Part shown: one piece after another, positions 9,136 through 17,243 of the stretch
Position numbering within the stretch: the first letter of the stretch is position 1
Layout: every line of letters starts with the position of its first letter
Source: Bacteroidales bacterium
Lineage (GTDB): Bacteria > Bacteroidota > Bacteroidia > Bacteroidales > P3
Assembly: GCA_017522065.1 (NCBI GenBank)
Contig: JAFXAD010000050.1
Coordinates: 89,216 to 153,215, forward strand
Direction of reading: 5' to 3'
DNA length: 64,000 nucleotides
Made by a program: the position numbers and the translations under genes
Notes under the pieces: model-generated
Told to the model about the DNA's origin: nothing
What the model saw: the letters and a program-made list of their open reading frames with translations, nothing else
Database searches by the model: none

Positions 9136-10395
9136 TTACCCCACAATGGCGTTCTTTATCGTCTCCACAATATACTTGACATCCTCTTCCGTCACATACG
9201 GACCAGCAGGCAAGCACATACCCACTTTAAAAATCGCTTCGCTAACACCATTCAGATAGCAAGGCACGCCTTTATAGCAAGGCTGCTTGTGCATAGGCTT
9301 CCAAACCGGACGAGCCTCAATCTGAGCCTGGTCCATCAACACACGCAGTGCCTCCACATTGTCATTAGGCTGACAATCCGTCGTAGCACTCTCCGCCATG
9401 TGAATCACCCCCGCAGCACCGCCTACAGCACCCTTCACGATGGTCTTGTACGCATTCTCCTGCCCCTTAATCTTCACATCCTCATCAATGGTGATAGTAC
9501 ACAACCAGTAGTTGGAATCGTAATCTCCACCAGCAGGCTGACTGTGTACGTGTATTCCTGGCACGTCTTTCAAAAGTTCTTCATATAACTTCTGCACATG
9601 CTTATGATGAGCCAAATGGTCATTAACCACAGTCATCTGTCCGCGACCGATACCCGCACAAATGTTCGACATACGATAGTTGTAACCTATCTTTTCATGC
9701 TGATAGTACGGATAACTCTCACGGTACTGCGTGGCATACATCATAATCTCGCGCCAATGGTCTTCATCCTCAGTAATCAGTGCACCACCGCCCGAGGTCG
9801 TGATCATCTTGTTGCCATTGAATGACAGCACACCATACTTACCAAACGTACCCAGCGTCTGTCCTTTGTACTTCGAACCAAATCCCTCAGCAGCATCCTC
9901 CACTACAGGAATACCGTACTTATTGGCAATCTCCATTATACGGTCAGCCTTGTACGGCATGCCATACAGTGCCACCGGCACGATGGCCGCAGGCTTCTTT
10001 CCCGTCTTCTCTATGCGGTCTTTGATAGCCGCCTCCAGCAGTTCTGGGTCCATATTCCACGTGTCCGGCTCCGAGTCAATCAACACTGGTGTTGCACCCA
10101 GGTACGTAATCGGGTGTGTCGAGGCACAGAACGTAAAGCTCTGCACCAGCACCTCATCCCCCGGCTTCACGCCAGCCGCCAGCAGTCCCAGATGTACCGC
10201 AGCCGTTCCGCTCGATAGTGCGACAACCCGTTTGTTTTCGCCTACAAACTTTTCAAGGTCAGCCTCAAAACCATTCACATTCGGTCCCAGAGGCACCACC
10301 CAGTTCGTATCGAAAGCTTCCTTAACGTATTTCTGTTCCATTCCGTCTTCGCTCATATGAGCAAGACAAAGATAAATTCTTTTTCTTTCTGACAT
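9136..10395 (-). CDS. DegT/DnrJ/EryC1/StrS-family sugar aminotransferase (PglE/bacillosamine-type)
   Basis: 419 aa PLP-dependent sugar aminotransferase. Visible elements are the N-terminal SSGTAAVHLGL, the VVEDAAEGFG aspartate that contacts the PLP nitrogen, and SFNGNKMITTSGGGA with the catalytic lysine. The C-terminal EARPVWKPMHKQPCYK is characteristic of the 4-keto-6-deoxy-sugar aminotransferases that make UDP-bacillosamine-type or legionaminic-acid-precursor amino sugars. It probably supplies an amino sugar for the surface polysaccharide and would suit the PglC-type initiating transferase at 24611. About 40 internal residues (KGAVGGAAGVIHMAES region) form an insertion near the substrate site. 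The product is not determined by sequence alone. Confidence 0.82.
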   Translation of the reverse strand: MSERKRIYLCLAHMSEDGMEQKYVKEAFDTNWVVPLGPNVNGFEADLEKFVGENKRVVALSSGTAAVHLGLLAAGVKPGDEVLVQSFTFCASTHPITYLGATPVLIDSEPDTWNMDPELLEAAIKDRIEKTGKKPAAIVPVALYGMPYKADRIMEIANKYGIPVVEDAAEGFGSKYKGQTLGTFGKYGVLSFNGNKMITTSGGGALITEDEDHWREIMMYATQYRESYPYYQHEKIGYNYRMSNICAGIGRGQMTVVNDHLAHHKHVQKLYEELLKDVPGIHVHSQPAGGDYDSNYWLCTITIDEDVKIKGQENAYKTIVKGAVGGAAGVIHMAESATTDCQPNDNVEALRVLMDQAQIEARPVWKPMHKQPCYKGVPCYLNGVSEAIFKVGMCLPAGPYVTEEDVKYIVETIKNAIVG

Positions 10396-10502
10396 ATATT
10401 AAATTATTATACAATAAACCGAATAAGACAACCTGATGTCTCCATTCGTCAAATAATTATGGTATAAGACATCAAAAGTCAAACAAACACCCAATCCGTT
10501 GT

Positions 10503-10658
10503 TTAGTGCGAAGACATAGCTTCAACAATCTTTTCGACCAAACTAATTCTCTGTTGTGTCTCTTTTTGTCTAGACTCGTATTCCTGCTGATTTTTCTCGA
10601 TACCTGTTAAAACCTGTCTTCGGTATAGATCGATTTTTAACTCCATATATTTTCTCAT
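10503..10658 (-). CDS. Short charged ORF beside the IS4 end; possible remnant of a disrupted gene
   Basis: 51 codons (47 aa if the second ATG at 10646 is used). The product includes RRQVLTGIEKNQQEYES and ETQQRISLVEKIVEAMSSH and is strongly charged and helical, possibly a coiled coil. The first ATG lies only 3 bases inside the left end of the IS4 element, so this may be the 3' remnant of a longer gene cut by the insertion or a following deletion. I recognise no family. The remaining bases 10396-10502 before the aminotransferase hold nothing clear. Confidence 0.35.
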   Translation of the reverse strand: MRKYMELKIDLYRRQVLTGIEKNQQEYESRQKETQQRISLVEKIVEAMSSH

Positions 10659-10661
10659 TAG

Positions 10662-11959
10662 TGTCCACTAAAAATTTAACATTTTAAAAGTTTAACAATA
10701 ACTGTCCATTAAAATAGTTGAGTTCTTTGAAATCGTTGAGTTGATTATTGTTGAAGAGATCGTAAAGCGGAGTTTTGTCTGTCAGTGAAACTCCGAGTAT
10801 CTGCAACACCTCATAGGTGCTTCGTTTCAGTTGCAGATCGTGTTGAACGATTGCCACAAGGCAGTAGGCGCAGATGGCCGAATAGATTTGGATGCGCACT
10901 GCGTTTTCAGTGGTGCCCCAGAATTTCTTGATTTTCAAATGCTGTTTTAGCCATTTGAAGAAGAGTTCCACCTGCCAGCGGTTCTTGTAGAGTTCCGCCA
11001 CCTGCAATGAAGAGATATGAAAGGCATTCGTCAGAAACGTGAATTCCCTTTCCTGTTCGGCATCCCAGAAACGCACAAGCCGCAACGGCTCTGGGTAGTG
11101 CTTGCTCGGATAGTAACCCGTCAAAGTGATAGTGGCGTCTGACAGCACGTCGTTAGGAAGTCTTCGTCTCCATTTTACAGCCCTGTACTGTAGATTCTTC
11201 TTGGCTCTCACGACAAAGTAGGAGTCCGTGCAGGTGATTCTATGAAGACGGCAGAAATCGTTGTAACCTCGGTCGAAGATGTAGTATGCGCCAGGCTCGT
11301 ATGTAAGCTCATCCATTGCACGGACATCGTTGACCGCCGCTTCGGTGATATGGAAGAATGCCGGCACCTGCGTCTCGATGTCATAGAGGGTGTGTATCTT
11401 GATGCCACCCTTATGCTTGCGGAACTTGGCCCACCAAAACACGGATAGACACAGGTCGATGGTCGTTGAATCAAAAGCGTAGACACTGCCACCGAGTTTG
11501 AAGATGTCCGTAATCCGCTTGCTTCTGGCTTCCGCCACAAGGAAGTAGGCAAACTCCTCGATGATGCGGCAGTCGCGGTTCTGGTTGGCTTTAGCAAGAT
11601 TGCTCTTGGTGATATGCTTGCCAAAGCCGAGATGGTAGCACTTGCTGCGGTGAGCCTCGATGATGACAATCAAATCACGCAAACTCTCGCAATTGGTCAA
11701 TTGTCCGAACATCATCACCAGCAACTGGTTCCAGCAGGTGAAGTGCTTCACATAGCGGTCGCCGCTGTATTTTGTGACGATACGACGGAACTTGTCGTTA
11801 TTCAGGAATTAAACCAATTGAGCAAAAACGTATATGTCTTGATTCATATGCAGGGATTATCCTGCAAAGATACAAATTCAAATCGTCGCGCTCGAAAAAT
11901 CTCTACAAATAATTAACTAACAATAATTTCAAAGAACTTTCACTGATTTTTAGTGGACA
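10662..11959 (-). mobile_element. IS4-family insertion sequence (inactivated)
   Basis: About 1.3 kb bounded by imperfect terminal inverted repeats. The left end begins TGTCCACTAAAAAT at 10662, and the right end reads ATTTTTAGTGGACA, its inverted copy, ending at 11959. It contains one transposase reading frame on the minus strand. The flanks (TTTCTCATTAG to the left, GCAATGTGTAT to the right) show no direct target duplication. That suggests a deletion or recombination next to the element after insertion. It lies between fragments of other genes, in a small graveyard of mobile DNA. Confidence 0.85.
10684..11847 (-). pseudogene. IS4-family DDE transposase interrupted by a nonsense codon at codon 13
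   Basis: Reading from the ATG at 11847, the frame gives MNQDIYVFAQLV, then TAA (11809-11811), then continues in the same frame as FLNNDKFRRIVTKYSG and on through the whole transposase to 10684. The longest open part begins at the ATG at 11751. DDE-type features are VYAFDSTTIDLCLSVFWWAKF (first Asp), AYYIFDRGYNDF (second Asp) and YKNRWQVELFFKWLKQHL (the YREK-like Glu region) of IS4 transposases. Only one base change (for example CAA to TAA) is needed to explain the stop. Downstream re-initiation is possible but would lose the N-terminal DNA-binding part. Confidence 0.8.
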
Positions 11960-12036
11960 GCAATGTGTATTCCCTTCCCTCGCATCATCACATGGTAGAT
12001 GCCGCAGCCGCTTTCCTTCATTGCACTCCGAGGCAT
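11960..12036 (-). pseudogene. N-terminal fragment of a REP-associated (Y1/TnpA-REP, RAYT-like) transposase
   Basis: From the ATG at 12036 the frame reads MPRSAMKESGCGIYHVMMRG, which matches the conserved start of Y1-type HUH transposases (MPR.AR.KS..GIYHVMLRG). After about 25 codons the sequence runs into the right end of the IS4 element. No continuation is found on the other side of the IS. Too short to function. The GC-rich hairpin at 12128-12143 could be a REP-like element belonging to it. Confidence 0.6.
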
Positions 12037-12114
12037 GGTACTAATATGGTATTGACAACAATTCTCAGTTTAAACTACACTTAGATAACAATTTTCGAGG
12101 GAATATATTGTGTA

Positions 12115-12348
12115 TCAAAGTTCCTGTCCCCCTGATTCGGGGGCGTTGAACTCTGAGCGATGGTCAAGTGCGATGATGTCAATCTCTAGATGTCCCTTGC
12201 GGTAGTTACGTTCGAGGATGGTGTAACCGTTGTCCTCCAGATACTTCGTCGCCATCTGTTCGCCCAGTTTTCCCAGTTCCAGCGCCTCGCGCCTCTCCTC
12301 TGGCGTGCGATTATTGGTTCTCTGTGTGTGAAACTTCAGTAGTGCCAT
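12115..12348 (-). pseudogene. Truncated YraN/UPF0102-family endonuclease-like gene
   Basis: 77 codons. Residues about 22-63 match the family signature: ELGKLGEQMATKYLEDNGY then ILERNYRKGHLEIDIIALD, with the E-x-D core of this nuclease fold. Intact members run to about 115-125 aa and continue with 'VFVEVK'. Here the sequence instead switches to SEFNAPESGGQEL and stops, with the tail encoded by a GC-rich hairpin. The 3' half is therefore missing, probably replaced by a REP-like or other mobile fragment. Confidence 0.65.
12128..12143. repeat. REP-like hairpin
   Basis: CCCCCTGATTCGGGGG forms a 5-bp perfect GC stem with a 6-base loop. It overlaps the 3' end of the truncated YraN gene and sits about 90 bp from a RAYT-type transposase fragment, so a REP element is plausible. 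Only one copy is obvious in the window. Confidence 0.4.
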
Positions 12349-12402
12349 AAGTCATTTTTTCTGGAACTCGGTAAATCTGGTCAAGGCAGGAAGTGAGGGT
12401 TT

Positions 12403-13686
12403 CTATGGCCGGAAGAGGTGCTCGCCCAGGCCGGTCCAGAAGCTGACGAAGCGGTTGTCGTCGTACACGAGGCGCTGCTTCCAGGCGTTGCCCTGCCAGC
12501 GGCGGTATTTGTAGGTCATCTTGGGGATGAAGCCCGCTGGCTCTTCGCGCGGATACTCGGGCGCGAGGATGTCCGTAAGGATACGCTGTTTCAGCAGCGG
12601 GTCGAAGTCGCCCTTAGGAAACACCTCCTCCGCAAAGCCCAAATCCTCCACGCAGATGGCATTGACGCAATGGAAAAACTGGCTCATGCCGTATTCCTCC
12701 AGCACCCCTTGTAGCCACTCCCAGTCGACCTCCTGTGATGGCTGATGTTTGATGGCTGATGTATGAGATTTGTCCTCACATCTTACCTCTTCCGTCTTAC
12801 ATCTTACATCTCCAGTGTGTTTCTCGGCAAAGAAGGCCCAGTCGAGTAGCTGGCGCAGAGAGATGTCGATGGCGGCGAAATGGGCTCCCAGATGGCGCAA
12901 CAAGAACAGCGCATGGAGATTGGGCGACGGTAACCACAGCCTCTCGCCCAGCAATTCTACCGGCTGGTGCGCGAAACCGTACCCTTTCAGCGTTTTCTGC
13001 GCTTTCTGCGAGAGTTTTTCGTTTTGGTTTTCGTTTTCGTTTTTCTGCTCGAAAGCACCCAGTTCCTTGAACAGACTCTCCATCCTGCGGCTCGACCGGT
13101 AGAAATGGACGTTCACAAAGTCGTAGTGGTTCTCCACCGTGAAGCCGCCCCAATCGAAGACCGTGTGGTGATGATGCGAGGTGTCTACCTTGATGCCAAT
13201 CGTTTTTTCCATAGCAGCGTCGGCCTCCTTCTGCTGGCCGAAGAGCCAGATGTCGATGTCGCCACAGGGCCGGTGTTCTGGACGCGGCCAGTTGAGGCTA
13301 CAGGCGTAGCCTTTCAGCACCATCATCCTGTAGCCGTGAGCATTATAGAATCGCGCCAGTGACGCCACCGCCTGCAGATATATCTTGCGAGGCATCTCGA
13401 AGCTCTGCAACGTCTCCCCTATCCACTGCAGCATCAGCTCCTTAGGAGGAAACGATGGCTGATGTATGATAGCTGATGTATGAGATTCACCCTCACATCT
13501 TACATCATCCCTCTTACATCTTACATCATTGATGCCATCCACCAGCACAGCCGGCAGCGCATGCTTTTGGGCTTGGGCATAGATAGCCTCCCAGTCGGGA
13601 TTGGCCGACAGCGGACCCGCCCGGTGCCCAATTCCCAGCCTCACCAGCTGCAGGAAATCATTATAAACGTCCGTCTCCATATTCAT
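12403..13686 (-). CDS. Nucleotidyltransferase-family protein (NTP_transf_5 type) with repeat-derived in-frame insertions
   Basis: 427 aa. The core is MMVLKGYACSLNWPRPEHRP then CGDIDIWLFG: the 'KG..L...YP.P..R..GDiDl' signature of the uncharacterised nucleotidyltransferase family (PF14907), often next to capsule genes. Two stretches look foreign to the fold: VRCKRDDVRCEGESHTSAI near residue 38 and GDVRCKTEEVRCEDKSHTSA near residue 315. Both are encoded by ATGTAAGATGTRAGA-type repeat DNA that stays open in frame. A third, Gln/Asn/Glu-rich stretch (QKNENENQNEKLSQKAQ) is also low complexity. The start overlaps the preceding ATPase gene by ATGA. Substrate unknown; still open, so listed as a gene. 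Confidence 0.7.
   Translation of the reverse strand: MNMETDVYNDFLQLVRLGIGHRAGPLSANPDWEAIYAQAQKHALPAVLVDGINDVRCKRDDVRCEGESHTSAIIHQPSFPPKELMLQWIGETLQSFEMPRKIYLQAVASLARFYNAHGYRMMVLKGYACSLNWPRPEHRPCGDIDIWLFGQQKEADAAMEKTIGIKVDTSHHHHTVFDWGGFTVENHYDFVNVHFYRSSRRMESLFKELGAFEQKNENENQNEKLSQKAQKTLKGYGFAHQPVELLGERLWLPSPNLHALFLLRHLGAHFAAIDISLRQLLDWAFFAEKHTGDVRCKTEEVRCEDKSHTSAIKHQPSQEVDWEWLQGVLEEYGMSQFFHCVNAICVEDLGFAEEVFPKGDFDPLLKQRILTDILAPEYPREEPAGFIPKMTYKYRRWQGNAWKQRLVYDDNRFVSFWTGLGEHLFRP
12735..12812. repeat. Dispersed GATGTAAGATG-type repeat inside a coding sequence (copy A)
   Basis: Plus-strand text is a run of GCTGATGTATGAGATTTGTC followed by CTCACATCTTACCTC and CTTACATCTTACATC. It resembles copy B at 13454-13530 and looser copies at about 17720, 45790 and 51530. 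It lies in frame inside the nucleotidyltransferase gene. Confidence 0.6.
13454..13530. repeat. Dispersed GATGTAAGATG-type repeat inside a coding sequence (copy B)
   Basis: Contains GATGGCTGATGTATGAT, a second GCTGATGTATGAGATTC and repeated CTTACATC words, in the same order as copy A about 700 bp away. It encodes an ESHTSAI-type peptide like that of copy A on the minus strand and keeps the reading frame open. Confidence 0.6.
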
Positions 13687-14090
13687 TCAAATAACGGCCA
13701 GCCCTCCAATTCCTCTTTGAGGGTTTGCTCCAGTTCGCGTTGGGCTATGGGGTCGTGTGCCTTGCGCTCCATTTCGCGTTTGAGTTTTGCCATACGGGTT
13801 TGTTGGCTCCAGTAGGAGTAGCCCGACGGCCCCATGGTGAACACCCCGGGGATTTTCTCCACCAGGTTGTTGCGCTTGAAGTCTTGATTATACGCCACCA
13901 CATCGTGCGTGCGCCCGCCCCATTGCAGTTGACATTGCGGGTAACGCCCCACGTCGTTCAGCACGCGGCTCAGGGTGGTTTTTCCCGTGCCGTTGCCGCC
14001 GAAAATGAGGTTCACCTTCGCTAGATTGTCGAACGTGACGCCCTCATGGTCGTAGCTGGCCACATCGCGGATGGAGATGGATTTTATCAT
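13683..14090 (-). CDS. Short P-loop ATPase fragment (AAA_13/RloC-like N-terminus)
   Basis: 135 aa. It begins MIKSISIRDVASYDHEGVTF and has a clear Walker A, FGGNGTGKTTLSR (about residues 30-42). VVAYNQDFKRNNL and IPGVFTMG follow, as in the N-terminal lobe of large RloC/AAA_13 ATPases. Those proteins are usually 700 aa or more and continue with a coiled coil and Walker B; neither is present here. The last 40 residues (KLKREMERKAHD...) are charged and helical. It is either a truncated gene that remains translated or a small stand-alone ATP-binding protein. The ATGA overlap with the nucleotidyltransferase gene suggests coupled translation. Confidence 0.6.
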   Translation of the reverse strand: MIKSISIRDVASYDHEGVTFDNLAKVNLIFGGNGTGKTTLSRVLNDVGRYPQCQLQWGGRTHDVVAYNQDFKRNNLVEKIPGVFTMGPSGYSYWSQQTRMAKLKREMERKAHDPIAQRELEQTLKEELEGWPLFE

Positions 14091-14111
14091 TGAATATGTC
14101 TATGGTGCAAA

Positions 14112-14139
14112 CGAGGCAGGTTTGAACAAGCCCGCCTCG
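14112..14139 (-). terminator. Hairpin after wecB
   Basis: CGAGGC-A-GGTTTG-AA-CAAGCC-C-GCCTCG forms a long stem with one mismatch just past the wecB stop. There is only a short T run after it, so it could be a weak terminator or an RNA-stabilising structure. Confidence 0.5.
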
Positions 14140-14146
14140 TAAATCA

Positions 14147-15292
14147 TTATCTTAGTGCATCAACGATGCGACCGCAAGCCAAGCCATCACCATAGGGGTT
14201 CACGGCCTTGCTCATCTTTTCGTAGGCAGCCGCATCATCCATCAAGGTGCTCACTTCCGACACAATCAAATCGTGATTGGTACCAACCAAATGAACGGTA
14301 CCACTCTCAAGTGCTTCCGGTCTCTCAGTTGTATCTCTCATCACCAGCACGGGTTTTCCAAGACCAGGAGCCTCTTCTTGAATGCCACCACTGTCGGTAA
14401 GCACAACGGTTGATTTCTCCATCAGATACACGAACTCTAAGTACTGAAGTGGTTCGATGAAGAAGAAGTTCGGGCGAGTCAAATCTTCGCCAAACACTTC
14501 GTGGATCGGCTTACGCACGTTGGGGTTGAGGTGCATGGGATAAACAAAGTCTACATTTGGATACTTCTCACTCAGATCCTTCATAGCCGTCACCATGCTG
14601 ATAAACCCGTCACCAAAATTCTCACGACGGTGGCCTGTGATGAGAACGAGTTTCTTACCACCATCCAAACGAGTTACATCATAACCCGCCTCTTTCAGCA
14701 CGTTGATCTGCTCATCGGCCAAAGCTTTGTCACTCTTCAGCTTATTCACCACCATGTGAAGAGCATCAATAACGGTATTACCCGTCACATAAATCTTTCC
14801 CTGAGCTTTCTCGGCTTTCAAGTTGCTTTCACTCAAAGGTGTGGGTGAGAAGTTATAGGTAGCAATTCTGCCCGTAATCTGGCGGTTCATCTCCTCCGGC
14901 CATGGGCTGTAGATGTTGTGAGTCCTAAGACCTGCCTCCACATGACCCACAGGAATTTGCTGATAGAAGGCAGCAAGGGCTGCAGCCGTACTGGTAGTAG
15001 TGTCGCCATGCACCAGCACCACATCGGGCTTGCACTCTTTGAACACATCCCTCATGCCCGTCAGCACACGGGCTGTTACGTCATACAGGTCTTGTCCCTG
15101 CTTCATGATGTTGAGGTCGAAATCAGGAGTAACCTCAAATATTTTCAGCACCTGGTCGAGCATCTCTCTGTGCTGACCCGTCACGCACACTATGGTTTCA
15201 AAATCTTTCGGATACTTCTGGAACTCCTTCACCAGCGGACACATCTTGATGGCCTCTGGACGGGTTCCGAAAACAAGCATTACTTTTTTCAT
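14147..15292 (-). CDS. wecB: UDP-N-acetylglucosamine 2-epimerase (non-hydrolysing)
   Basis: 381 aa from the ATG at 15292 (MKKVMLVFGTRPEAIKMCPL); an upstream in-frame ATG at 15322 adds ten residues not typical of the family. Conserved segments are GTRPEAIK, VHGDTTTS, VEAGLRTHNIYSPWPEE.NR, TGHRRENFG and DSGGIQEEAPGLGKPVLVMR, which together are diagnostic of WecB. It converts UDP-GlcNAc to UDP-ManNAc for surface polysaccharide. No UDP-ManNAc dehydrogenase (WecC) is adjacent, although a nucleotide-sugar dehydrogenase lies at 54502. Active-site histidine and acidic residues appear intact. Confidence 0.93.
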   Translation of the reverse strand: MKKVMLVFGTRPEAIKMCPLVKEFQKYPKDFETIVCVTGQHREMLDQVLKIFEVTPDFDLNIMKQGQDLYDVTARVLTGMRDVFKECKPDVVLVHGDTTTSTAAALAAFYQQIPVGHVEAGLRTHNIYSPWPEEMNRQITGRIATYNFSPTPLSESNLKAEKAQGKIYVTGNTVIDALHMVVNKLKSDKALADEQINVLKEAGYDVTRLDGGKKLVLITGHRRENFGDGFISMVTAMKDLSEKYPNVDFVYPMHLNPNVRKPIHEVFGEDLTRPNFFFIEPLQYLEFVYLMEKSTVVLTDSGGIQEEAPGLGKPVLVMRDTTERPEALESGTVHLVGTNHDLIVSEVSTLMDDAAAYEKMSKAVNPYGDGLACGRIVDALR

Positions 15293-15323
15293 TTGTATAT
15301 TTATTCTTAAGTATGAATACAAT

Positions 15324-15920
15324 TTATTTCACATATTTTCCTTGTCTAACTATGTCCTTAATAGGATATGGTTCCGACTTGTAAACTTCGCCAAGCGTAG
15401 TTGTAACGTAAGCTGTTATTGTTGCATCAATATCTTTCTCTAAAAGCTTTTCAAACATGCCTATATTGTTAGGAACAAGTTGATAGCCTTCACTAACCAC
15501 TTCACCATATTCCATTTTTCGAGGAAAAACAATAGCTTCACCAACAACATTAGTCATTATAAACGTGTCTGCATTTCGTTCTATAGGAATAGAGACCTTA
15601 AAAAAAGGTTTGTTATAGAAACGGATTTCCTTTGTCAAGTTAGTAATTTGTACATTTATTGACACCCCTTCAATGCTAAAACCAGGAATAATATAGTTTA
15701 TACCAAGATAAATGTTTGCACCGATGATAGGAGGTTCTTTAGTATTGTTACTCATAAGAATTTGAATTATTCTGTCAGGCAATTCCGAAATTAGTGATTG
15801 GTGTTCTATTAAAGCCTTCCTGACCTCCTCTGGAATAGAAGGATTTATTGTAATGGTTGAACCTTCAACTTTTTGAATAACAATATTACCATTACCATCT
15901 ATATCAACTTTTGCGCTCAT
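15324..15920 (-). CDS. Uncharacterised protein with GNGNI-type N-terminal motif
   Basis: 198 aa, no family recognised. The N-terminus contains DIDGNGNIVIQKVEGSTIT, a glycine/asparagine motif of alternating beta-strand character. A similar motif (IIGDNNQIYSDIKDSRIN) occurs in the next protein upstream. The rest is predicted beta-rich (ANIYLGINYIIPGFSIEGVS) with no signal peptide or membrane helix. The gene starts 6 bp after the small membrane protein gene, so these genes with 16184-16858 form a tight three-gene unit. Such motifs occur in some bacterial conflict-system proteins; that link is my inference. Confidence 0.6.
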   Translation of the reverse strand: MSAKVDIDGNGNIVIQKVEGSTITINPSIPEEVRKALIEHQSLISELPDRIIQILMSNNTKEPPIIGANIYLGINYIIPGFSIEGVSINVQITNLTKEIRFYNKPFFKVSIPIERNADTFIMTNVVGEAIVFPRKMEYGEVVSEGYQLVPNNIGMFEKLLEKDIDATITAYVTTTLGEVYKSEPYPIKDIVRQGKYVK

Positions 15921-15926
15921 ATTTAC

Positions 15927-16151
15927 CTATTTGAAAAATTGAATAATAGAATCACGATAAACAATACAAGTAATAATTAGTCCAATTATCGCCACTATCA
16001 AAGAAGCCACACCAATCCATCTCTTGGATGAATTATTGTTTGTAATAGTATCATTGTTTATATTATGGAAATTGTCGTCACTATTAATACGACTATCCTT
16101 AATATCACTATAGATTTGATTATTGTCACCTATTATCTTAATGCTTCCCAT
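15927..16151 (-). CDS. Small membrane protein with GDNNQI motif
   Basis: 74 aa from the ATG at 16151 (MGSIKIIGDNNQIYSDIKDS). A TTG at 16187 would add twelve residues and create a TTGA overlap with the upstream stop. The structure is an Asn/Asp-rich N-terminal half, then one clear transmembrane helix (WIGVASLIVAIIGLIITCIV) and a short C-terminal tail. The soluble part repeats the 'GxNxI...S.I' motif of the neighbouring 198-aa protein. Function unknown. A single-helix partner of a soluble sensor is compatible with a small conflict or stress module. Confidence 0.55.
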   Translation of the reverse strand: MGSIKIIGDNNQIYSDIKDSRINSDDNFHNINNDTITNNNSSKRWIGVASLIVAIIGLIITCIVYRDSIIQFFK

Positions 16152-16183
16152 TTCTTTACAAAATGTCCAGATAAATACAACTA

Positions 16184-16858
16184 TCAAACAAGGAATACTC
16201 TCATGAATAAAAGTGTGATATTCACAACAAAATCTATCTCAGAAGATTCAACCTTGTCATTATGTTTCACATACTCATTTTGGTATTTTGAATAATAATC
16301 AATCATTTTCTCAAACATATTTCTGAATTGAGCTGATACACCTTTGTTCTTCAGGTATTGCCCGATTTCTGCTGTTTGGTTTTCCAAAGACTTGTTATTT
16401 CCAAGCACCTCACGCAGAAGCAGTTCTAAAGAGAGTCGAAAATCATCAATTACGTTTCTTTCGTCAATTCCAGCTTCAATTTTTGCTAATGCTTGATCGA
16501 CTTGTTGCTGTATGTTTGGATATGAGACGAGAAGTGCTCTGGTTTTTGATACTGATTCTTGCTTAGCAATTTCGTTGTCAAAACAACAATCTAGTAAAGC
16601 TTTATCATCGTAAATATAGTCATATCCTTTTTGAGTAAGCTTAAAAAATGAAGGCTTCTCAATTGAATCCACCTCAAAATATCCATTTGTATATAAATCA
16701 TTTAACACTTCATCAAATGCATCTTTTTCAACTGGATTTAATTTATCAAATAATTGAAACTGTAAATTTCTTGTCATAAAGCCTTGTCCAGTACGACAAT
16801 TAGTTTTCCTGAACATATCAAGAAACATTTCTGCAAGTTCTGATTTCCTTCTACTCAT
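16184..16858 (-). CDS. Uncharacterised protein: N-terminal winged-helix-like, C-terminal helical domain
   Basis: 224 aa. Residues about 1-80 look like a winged helix (EVLNDLYTNGYFEVDSIEKP then FFKLTQKGYDYIYD). Residues 110-220 are all helical and contain RLSLELLLREVLGNNKSLENQ and YYSKYQNEYVKHND, a pattern resembling HEPN/Abi-type C-terminal domains. No catalytic R-x4-6-H motif is certain. It is the first gene of the three-gene unit with the small membrane protein and the GNGNI protein. It could be a transcription regulator or an abortive-infection-like sensor; I cannot choose. Confidence 0.55.
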   Translation of the reverse strand: MSRRKSELAEMFLDMFRKTNCRTGQGFMTRNLQFQLFDKLNPVEKDAFDEVLNDLYTNGYFEVDSIEKPSFFKLTQKGYDYIYDDKALLDCCFDNEIAKQESVSKTRALLVSYPNIQQQVDQALAKIEAGIDERNVIDDFRLSLELLLREVLGNNKSLENQTAEIGQYLKNKGVSAQFRNMFEKMIDYYSKYQNEYVKHNDKVESSEIDFVVNITLLFMRVFLV

Positions 16859-16876
16859 AATAAATTAAAAATTCTA

Positions 16877-17107
16877 TTATCTATACTGATTCACCCTCTT
16901 ATACTTCTCCCCTATTTCCAACAACTTCTGAAACAGCTCAACTCTATCTTCTTTCAACTCCCCTGCATTCATCTTTTTCCTTGTGGCTTTGAGCCAGTTT
17001 AGCATATCGTGTTCTTCCAATCTGTGACGTGACGGATTCCTGTGGTTCGTTTCCATAAATTCCATCACTTCGTTATATTTGGCCAGCCAACGTTCGTCTT
17101 GCGTCAT
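16877..17107 (-). CDS. Small helicase-associated (HA) domain protein
   Basis: 76 aa consisting of one HA repeat: W..KYNEVMEFMETNHRNPS, then EEHDMLNWLKATRKKMNAGE, then R..LFQKLLEIGEKYKR.NQY. These helix triplets occur in multiple copies in large helicases. Stand-alone copies like this are common as small genes in Bacteroidales genomes, and their role is unknown. The gene lies 18 bp upstream of the 224-aa gene. The N-terminus and both ends match the domain limits, so it is unlikely to be a fragment. Confidence 0.65.
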   Translation of the reverse strand: MTQDERWLAKYNEVMEFMETNHRNPSRHRLEEHDMLNWLKATRKKMNAGELKEDRVELFQKLLEIGEKYKRVNQYR

Positions 17108-17243
17108 TACCTAGGACTGTTAACTATTACCCGTTAACTTTAAATTTTTCATCATTCCACTTCTTTGGGTCGCCTTTGCGGAACAACCAGAAAAGTGCAA
17201 AAAGCCCAAAAACCTTTTAAGATTGTCTTCAACTTTTCACTTT

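Noticed and set aside
9731-10360. 209-codon open frame on the plus strand
   Set aside because: Antisense to the PglE-like aminotransferase; Ser/Pro-rich composition is a shadow of that gene.
13683-14090. Complete RloC anticodon nuclease
   Set aside because: Only the N-terminal Walker A lobe is present; coiled coil, Walker B and nuclease parts are missing.
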